NCBI GenBank assembly: GCA_003263775.1
Contig: JYJJ01000065.1
Span: 94,809 to 158,808 of the forward strand
Reading direction: 5' to 3'
DNA from: Vibrio maritimus
GTDB taxonomy: Bacteria; Pseudomonadota; Gammaproteobacteria; Enterobacterales; Vibrionaceae
Length of the DNA: 64,000 bases
Shown here: positions 57,974 to 64,000 of the stretch, one piece after another
Layout of the letters: every line of letters begins with the position of its first letter
Numbering within the stretch: position 1 is the first letter of the stretch
Translations under genes and position numbers: made by a program
The notes under the pieces: model-generated
Told to the model about the DNA's origin: nothing
Database searches by the model: none
The model's input: only the letters and a program-made list of their open reading frames with translations

Positions 57974-59853
57974 ATGGCGTCAGATCTTCTGAACTTAGGT
58001 ACACAAAGTGTACTCACAGCTCAGAGACAGTTAACCACGACTGGTCATAACATTTCTAATGCAAATACAGAGGGTTACAGCCGTCAATCTGTGATACAGG
58101 GTACCAGTGACCCTAGGCAGTTTGGTGGGCAAACCTACGGTATGGGTGTGCATGTGGAAAATGTTCGCCGCTCTTGGGATCAGTTTGCCGTCAAAGAGCT
58201 CAATATGGCCACCACTCAGATGAATTTCCGCAACGAGAGCTTGTCGAATCTCGACTTGTTGTCGGGCATGCTGTCATCGGTGGCGTCGAAAAAAATTCCA
58301 GAAAACCTCAATGACTGGTTTGATTCCGTTAAAACACTCGCAGATACACCGAATGATATCGGCGCTCGTACAGTGGTACTTGAAAAGGCGGACTTGATTC
58401 GTCAAACCATGAACAATTTTCACGAATCGATGCGTCAACAAGCCGATACCGCCAACAAAAAGTTGGATATGGGTATTGAGCGTGTTAACCAACTTGCCGT
58501 CGAGATCCGCGATATTCATCGTCTAATGGCAAGAACGCCAGGGCCGCACATTGATCTTATGGATAAGCACGAGCTGCTTATCAAAGAGTTGTCGGAGTAC
58601 ACCAAAGTGACGGTGACACCAAAATCGGAGTCGGAAGGGTTTAACGTTCATATTGGTAATGGTCACACTCTAGTCTCCGGCACGGAAGCAAGCCAATTGA
58701 AGATGATCGACGGCTCGCCCGACGTTCACCAACGACGCTTAGCTATGGTCGAAGGCAAGGGGATAAAGCCGATTAAAGCCAACGACATTGGCGGTAAAAT
58801 TGAAGGGATGCTAGATCTGCGTGATAAAGAGATCCCATTCATTATGGACGAGTTAGGAAAGCTCGCCACCGCGTTCTCTTTTGAAGTTAATAAGCTGCAA
58901 AACAAGGTTTGGATCTTAATGCTCAGGTGGGTGCCGACATTTTCGTTGACGTGAATAGCGAAGTGATTGCCAAATCACGTGTGGTGACCGCGCCAAACTC
59001 TAAAGCCGATATGGCGGTATACATTGCCGATACAAGCGAACTGCAAGGCGGTGAATACGAGCTGCGATTTGATGGCAATAACTACTTAGTTACTAAGCCA
59101 AATGGTGAAAAGCAAACCGTGGACGTTAATGTCAGCTCGGGAGCGTTTTATCTTGATGGCATGATGGTCAACATCAAAAATGCGCCTGAAGTGGGTGAGC
59201 AAGTATTACTCAGACCGACTCGAAATGGCGCAGCGACGATGAAAATGGCGACCGATGATCCAAAAACCATCGCCGCACACAGCTTTGAAGCTTCTTCAAC
59301 CCGCTCGCAAGGCAACGCCAAATTTACCATCCTTGGTGCTGGCCAGCTTCGTGAGTTCGAAGTTCACGTATCGCCAACTGGTAAAGAGTTTGCCGTCACA
59401 GATAAGCAAGGCAATGTATTACTGACGCCGCAGCTATATCCGCCAACCGATCCAGTTACCGTGCTGGGTACGACGTTTGAGCTGACCGACGGTGCACTCC
59501 CTAACGACCGATTTGCGGCGAATTTAAATCCGGCTCCCGGTGACAACGGTAACCTTCGAAAAATGATCAACATTCAAACGGACAAGACGTTGAATGGAGG
59601 CAACTCGACGGTGATCGATGTTTATCACAATCTAAATACTGAGGTTGGCCTGAAAGCGTCTACTGCGACTCGATTGCAAGAAGTGGCCAATCTTGAACAC
59701 GAATCAGCGAAAAGCCGTGTCGCGTCTATTTCCGGGGTAAATCTGGATGAAGAAGCGGCAAATATGATGAAGTTTCAGCAGGCGTATATGGCCTCATCAC
59801 GAGTGATGCAGGCGGCTAACGAAACCTTCGATACCATTTTGGCATTGCGATAG
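57974..59853 (+). CDS. flgK: FlgK, hook-associated protein 1 (frameshifted)
   Basis: About 626 residues. It begins MASDLLNLGTQSVLTAQRQL, then GHNISNANTEGYSRQSV. The C-terminus has SGVNLDEEAANMMKFQQAYMASSRV. The frame is lost near 58901 and resumes as GLDLNAQVGADIFV after one base is restored. It links hook and filament with FlgL. flgL follows after 13 bases. Confidence 0.9.
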
Positions 59854-59866
59854 GAGATGATGGAAC

Positions 59867-61059
59867 ATGATGAATCGCATTTCTAGTTTTCATAACTATC
59901 AAACTGTTCAAAATGACCTGCGTCGTCAGGAAAACAAAATTCACCATAACCAGGCGCAGCTCGCGTCAGGTAAACAGCTTCAAAAGCCCGCGGACGATCC
60001 GCTAGCGGTACATTACCTGCAGAAAGTGGGTCAACAAACCGAACAACTTAAGCAGCATACCGACTCAATTGTGCTGTCTCGTAACCGCCTAGAGCATCAA
60101 GAAGTGATGCTGCGTGAAACCGAGCAATTTGCTGATCACGCCAAGCGTTTAACCATGGAAGCGATCAACGGTGCGCTGTCGCCACAAGACCGCGAAGCAA
60201 AGGCGCGCCAAATTGAAGAGTTGGCCGTAAACTTTCTGGCTTTGGCAAACACGCAAGATGAATCCGGCAACTACACGTTTGCGGGGACTAAGAGTCGCAC
60301 TCAGCCGTTTTTTGTCGATAGCAACGGCAAGATGTCGTACGCCGGTGATGACTACCAACGCAAGATGCGTATTTCCAACAGCATGGAAATTGCGACCAGC
60401 GATCCTGGCAGCAAGCTGTTTATGGAAATTGAAAACCCATTTGGTGACTACTCGGCCAACTATCAGCTCCAAAATGCGTCTGAGCTACTACTGCAAAGAG
60501 CTACCAATAGTAACGCCGGTGATCAGAGCCGCTACAAAGTAACGTTTGTCGATATGGGCAATGATAGCTTTGGCTATCAGCTAGAGCGCGATGGTGCGGT
60601 GGTGAAAGCGGACGACTACGATCCAAAAACGGGCGTTGAGTTTGAAGGTTGAACATTCGCGTTCGAGGTCAAATTACGCCTGGTGACGCCATTGAGCTTG
60701 AGCCACAAAAAACCTTTAGTGTCTTTGATACGTTCCGCGATGCCATTGTCGGCATGGATAACGATGTCGCGGATGCTAGTGCAAGTGCGGAGTTGCACCA
60801 AGCTACAGAGCAATTCCACACGGCATTTTTGCATTTGACCAAAGCACGCACCGATACCGGCGCAAGGCTGAGCACTTTGGATATTCAAGAGGCGCAGCAT
60901 GAAGATTTCAAAATCTCGCTAGCGCGATCGAAAAGCAATTTTGAAGATCTGGATTACTCAAAAGCGGTGATTGAATTTGAAGAGAACTCAAGAGCGCTGC
61001 AAGCCTCGCAGCTTGCGTTTGGTAAGACCAAAGATCTGACTTTATTTAACTATTTATAA
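59867..61059 (+). CDS. flgL: FlgL, hook-associated protein 3 (frameshifted)
   Basis: About 397 residues. MMNRISSFHNYQTVQNDLRR at the start and the C-terminal flagellin-like EFEENSRALQASQLAFGKT identify it. One G restored near 60650 (GAAGGGTTGAAC) joins the frames. It joins hook and filament and depends on FlgN for export. Confidence 0.9.
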
Positions 61060-61490
61060 TTTTGCACTTTGTGTTCTCGGTTGCCCTATGAGCTAAGCCT
61101 TAGGAGCAGGAACGTAAAGTCGATATGTAAAGTAACTAGATAAAAGAAGCGAGGTAAAGAGCGGCAAAACAGCGTACCGCCTCATTGCCACTCTTATCAA
61201 TAGGTCGCCCTGAATTCATACTCATGACTTATGGGGTGTCATTAACCTATTGATTGTTAAAAACTTAAACGAAACATGATTCAGATTCTAAAACTTGGCA
61301 CGTGATTTGTATTAACTAAGTTGAACCACTGTGCTTTGCCGTTTTGGCAGAGCTCAGGCAGTGAATTTGAACAGATACTCCATCTGATACGGGGTATCAG
61401 GTGGATGTAGACGGTCAGTCGTTGCCAACGGCTATCTGGCCGCGTCGCAATCCAACTTGAAGCGCTTGCGAACTCATTTAGGAGAGCAAA
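61060..61490. other. Intergenic region upstream of the first flagellin
   Basis: A 431-base gap. It holds the sigma-54 match at 61296-61311 and a long leader of about 180 bases before the ATG; I see no gene in it. Confidence 0.6.
61296..61311 (+). promoter_or_regulatory. Sigma-54-like promoter for the first flagellin
   Basis: TGGCAC-GTGAT-TTGTA fits TGGCAC-N5-TTGCW except TTGTA in the -12. It lies 180 bases upstream of the flagellin ATG. In Vibrio the first flagellin of the tandem is sigma-54 dependent, so the match is expected. Confidence 0.7.
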
Positions 61491-62626
61491 ATGGCAATTA
61501 CAGTAAGTACTAACGTTTCTGCGATGACCGCGCAGCGTTATCTCAATAAGTCCTCGAATGACTTAAATACGTCGATGGAACGTTTGTCATCAGGCCACAA
61601 AATTAATAGTGCTAAAGACGATGCAGCAGGTCTGCAGATTTCTAACCGCCTAACCGCGCAGTCTCGTGGCTTGGACGTGGCAATGCGAAACGCCAACGAC
61701 GGTATTTCGATTGCACAAACGGCTGAAGGTGCGATGAACGAATCGACCAACATTCTGCAGCGTATGCGTGATCTTGCGATTCAATCGTCAAACGGCACTA
61801 ACTCGGCGTCAGAGCGTCAAGCTATCAATGAAGAATCGACAGCATTGCAAGCAGAGCTAAACCGTATTGCGGAAACCACGTCATTTGGTGGACGTCGTTT
61901 GCTTAACGGTTCATTTGGCGATGCATCATTCCAAATTGGTGCCAACTCTGGTGAAGCTATGATCATGGGGCTAACCAGCATCCGTGCTGATGATTTCCGT
62001 ATGGGTGGTACGACGTTTACTGCGACGAATGCAAAAGATTCAAGCTGGTCGGTAGACCCTAACGCCGCCGATTTAAAATTTGAGTTCACCACGAAAGCGG
62101 GCGAAGCCGTAACGGTAGATATCGCTGCGAAGGCGGGTGATGACATCGAGCAGCTAGCGACCTACATTAACGGTCAATCTGACTTGGTGAGTGCATCGGT
62201 TGGCGACAACGGTGAGCTGCAAATCTTTATCGCAGAGCCGGATTTAGATGGTGCGGTGACGATCTCCGGTGTCTTGCGACAGACCTAGATCTCACTAACG
62301 TTGGCGTGCAAACCACTGTACAAGACATCGATATGACCACGGTAGCGGGTTCACAGAATGCAATCTCTGTACTAGATTCAGCTTTGAAGTATGTCGATTC
62401 ACAACGTGCAGACCTTGGTGCGAAGCAAAATCGCCTGAGCCACAGTATTAATAACTTAGCGAATATCCAAGAAAACGTTGAAGCGTCGAATAGCCGCATC
62501 AAAGATACCGATTTTGCTAAAGAGACAACCGCTATGACTAAGAACCAGATCCTGCAACAAGCAGGTACCTCGATTCTTGCTCAAGCGAAACAGTTGCCTA
62601 ACTCTGCGATGTCACTACTACAATAG
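61491..62626 (+). CDS. flaA: Polar flagellin, FlaA type (frameshifted)
   Basis: About 378 residues. The N-terminus has NVSAMTAQRYLN...SMERLSSGHKINSAKDDAAG, and the C-terminus ends TSILAQAKQLPNSAMSLLQ. The sequence closely follows the sigma-54 dependent FlaA of V. cholerae; naming differs among Vibrio species (flaC in others). One G restored near 62270 (GGTGGTCTT) repairs the frame. It is the major or essential filament subunit in that family (established knowledge, not shown here). Confidence 0.85.
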
Positions 62627-63164
62627 TAAGACGTCCAGATAAAGCAGAGGATACCTAGCCAGACGTGGCGTATTTATCTTATTGCTTGGCAAGCATACCT
62701 TGTGAAAGTGTTGGGGCTCTCTCTCTCAACCTGCCCTGATACGGCCATGAGGTATGTGGAACGCCGGATTGTGTTCATTTCTCTTGATCTCCACACAGGC
62801 CATGGCTTCCATCCAGCCCCAGTTCTCTCAAAGGAATAGGGGCTTTTTCTTTTCTGGGCGACCAAAAATCTGTTCACCTACTTAACCTTTTGCCACCCAA
62901 CCCCTGGTACTCCGTACTTTCTAAAGCCATTTATAAGCTAAAAATCTGACTGTTTCGGCCGCCGATGAGAGAACTTTAGTGCTTTTTTAACAAACTATTA
63001 CTGTTTGCTCATTTCATAATCAAACGAATGTTTTATTTAAATTTTTCCCGTTTTTTCCTAAAGGTTTTTGTCGCCGTGTCGTTAAAAGATTAACTTTGAG
63101 AGAACTACTTGGTTTTCCGAGACGTCGGAAACCGCTACACCGGAAAATCAATTGGAGAAACAAC
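62627..63164. other. Intergenic region between flagellin genes
   Basis: A 538-base gap with no gene. It carries the terminator at 62815-62852 and an AT-rich promoter region before 63165; I see no clean sigma-28 or sigma-54 match. Confidence 0.6.
62815..62852 (+). terminator. Terminator after the first flagellin
   Basis: AGCCCC (62815-62820) pairs with GGGGCT (62839-62844), followed by TTTTTCTTTT. The loop is 18 bases, so it is moderate. Confidence 0.55.
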
Positions 63165-64000
63165 ATGGCAGTGAATGTAAATACAAACGTATCAGCGATG
63201 ACCGCGCAGCGTTACCTAAACAACGCGAACCAAGCTCAACAAACCTCAATGGAGCGTTTGTCTTCGGGTCACAAAATCAACAGCGCGAAAGATGACGCAG
63301 CGGGTCTACAAATCTCTAACCGTTTGAACGTGCAAAGCCGTGGTCTTGATGTTGCTGTACGTAACGCTAACGACGGTATCTCTATCGCACAAACGGCTGA
63401 AGGTGCGATGAATGAGACAACCAACATCCTTCAACGTATGCGTGACCTATCACTTCAGTCTGCAAACGGCTCTAACTCAAAAGCAGAGCGTGTTGCGATT
63501 CAAGAAGAAGTGACAGCACTAAACGACGAGCTGAACCGTATCGCAGAAACCACGTCTTTTGGTGGTAACAAGCTACTTAACGGTACGCACGGTACTAAGT
63601 CATTCCAAATCGGTGCGGACAACGGCGAAGCGGTAATGCTAAGCTGCGTGACATGCGCTCTGACAACGCACAAATGGGTGGCACGAGCTACCAAGCTGCG
63701 ACCGCGAAAGACAAAGACTGGAGCGTAGCGGCGGGTACTAATGACTTAACGATTGCCCTAACAGACAGCTTTGGTGATGCACAAACGATCACTATCAACG
63801 CGAAAGAGGGTGATGACATTGAGCAGCTAGCGACTTACATCAATGGTCAACAAGACTTGGTGAAAGCGTCAGTTGATGAAGATGGTAAGCTACAAGTCTT
63901 TGCTGGCAACAACAAAGTTGATGGCGCTGTGACTTTCTCTGGTGGCCTAGCGGGCGACCTAAGCATGCAAGCAGGCACAGCGGTAACAGTTGACACTATT
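63165..64000 (+). CDS. Second polar flagellin, partial at window edge (frameshifted)
   Basis: At least 278 residues are present. MAVNVNTNVSAMTAQRYLNNA begins it and the middle (DDIEQLATYINGQQDLVKAS) matches the first flagellin. TTGGAGAAACAACATG gives a good start. The first frame ends at 63728; a base restored near 63640 (ATGCTGAAGCTG-like) continues to the edge. It is cut by the window, so the C-terminus is not seen. It is a paralog of the first gene. Confidence 0.88.

Noticed and set aside
63050..63090. Sigma-28 promoter before the second flagellin (TAAAGGTTTTTGTCGCCG)
   Set aside because: The spacing between TAAA and GCCG is 10 rather than 15, so the match is not convincing.

Overview
The window looks like a chromosomal segment of a marine gammaproteobacterium, almost certainly a Vibrio. 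The main evidence is the polar sheathed-flagellum cluster in Vibrio order (flgT, flgO/flgP, flgN/M/A, cheV-cheR, flgB to flgL, tandem flagellin genes), with four sigma-54 type promoter matches and one sigma-28 type match. Vibrio-typical DUF3332, DUF3360, DUF2061 and DUF3087 proteins support the same reading.

Layout. 1-18 kb holds mixed accessory and metabolic genes: a DUF3332 lipoprotein, a large frameshifted lipoprotein, a catalytically degenerate RAYT/IS200-like transposase next to a 16-bp hairpin, DUF2061, DedA, an extra RodA-like protein, a DUF3360 transporter-like protein, an sCache-PAS-DUF294 signalling protein, a GH18 chitinase and a BCCT transporter. 18-25.3 kb is an extracellular electron transfer locus. 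The outer-membrane decaheme lipoprotein (MtrC/OmcA type), periplasmic decaheme (MtrA type) and porin (MtrB/PioB type) are on the minus strand. Diverging from them are a diheme cytochrome (PdsA-like) and a NapC/CymA-like tetraheme quinol dehydrogenase. Together these could carry electrons from quinol through the periplasm and outer membrane.

25.3-29.5 kb holds small metabolic genes (Gfo/Idh/MocA, MFS, macro domain, cupin, YbaK). 29.5-37.6 kb looks like an accessory or defence segment. It has a single large SF1 helicase fused to a phospholipase D nuclease domain, which resembles the Mokosh type II antiphage architecture, an intact-motif RAYT transposase, a DUF3087 protein, a haloperoxidase-like protein and a zinc-finger fragment. 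A dispersed GTGTGTCC-type repeat is scattered among them. After tRNA-Arg(CCT), a 4.0-kb AT-rich island (AraC, AzlC, AzlD, desaturase, ferredoxin) is bounded by two copies of the last codons of flgT. 41.8-64 kb is the flagellar and chemotaxis cluster, and the second flagellin runs off the right edge.

Reading caveat. More than 30 genes or gene parts are interrupted by single-base frameshifts, including highly conserved flagellar genes. Most can be repaired by restoring one G in a GG or GGG run before a pyrimidine (on either strand). This points to systematic consensus error rather than real gene decay, so broken genes are annotated here over their full span as one gene.
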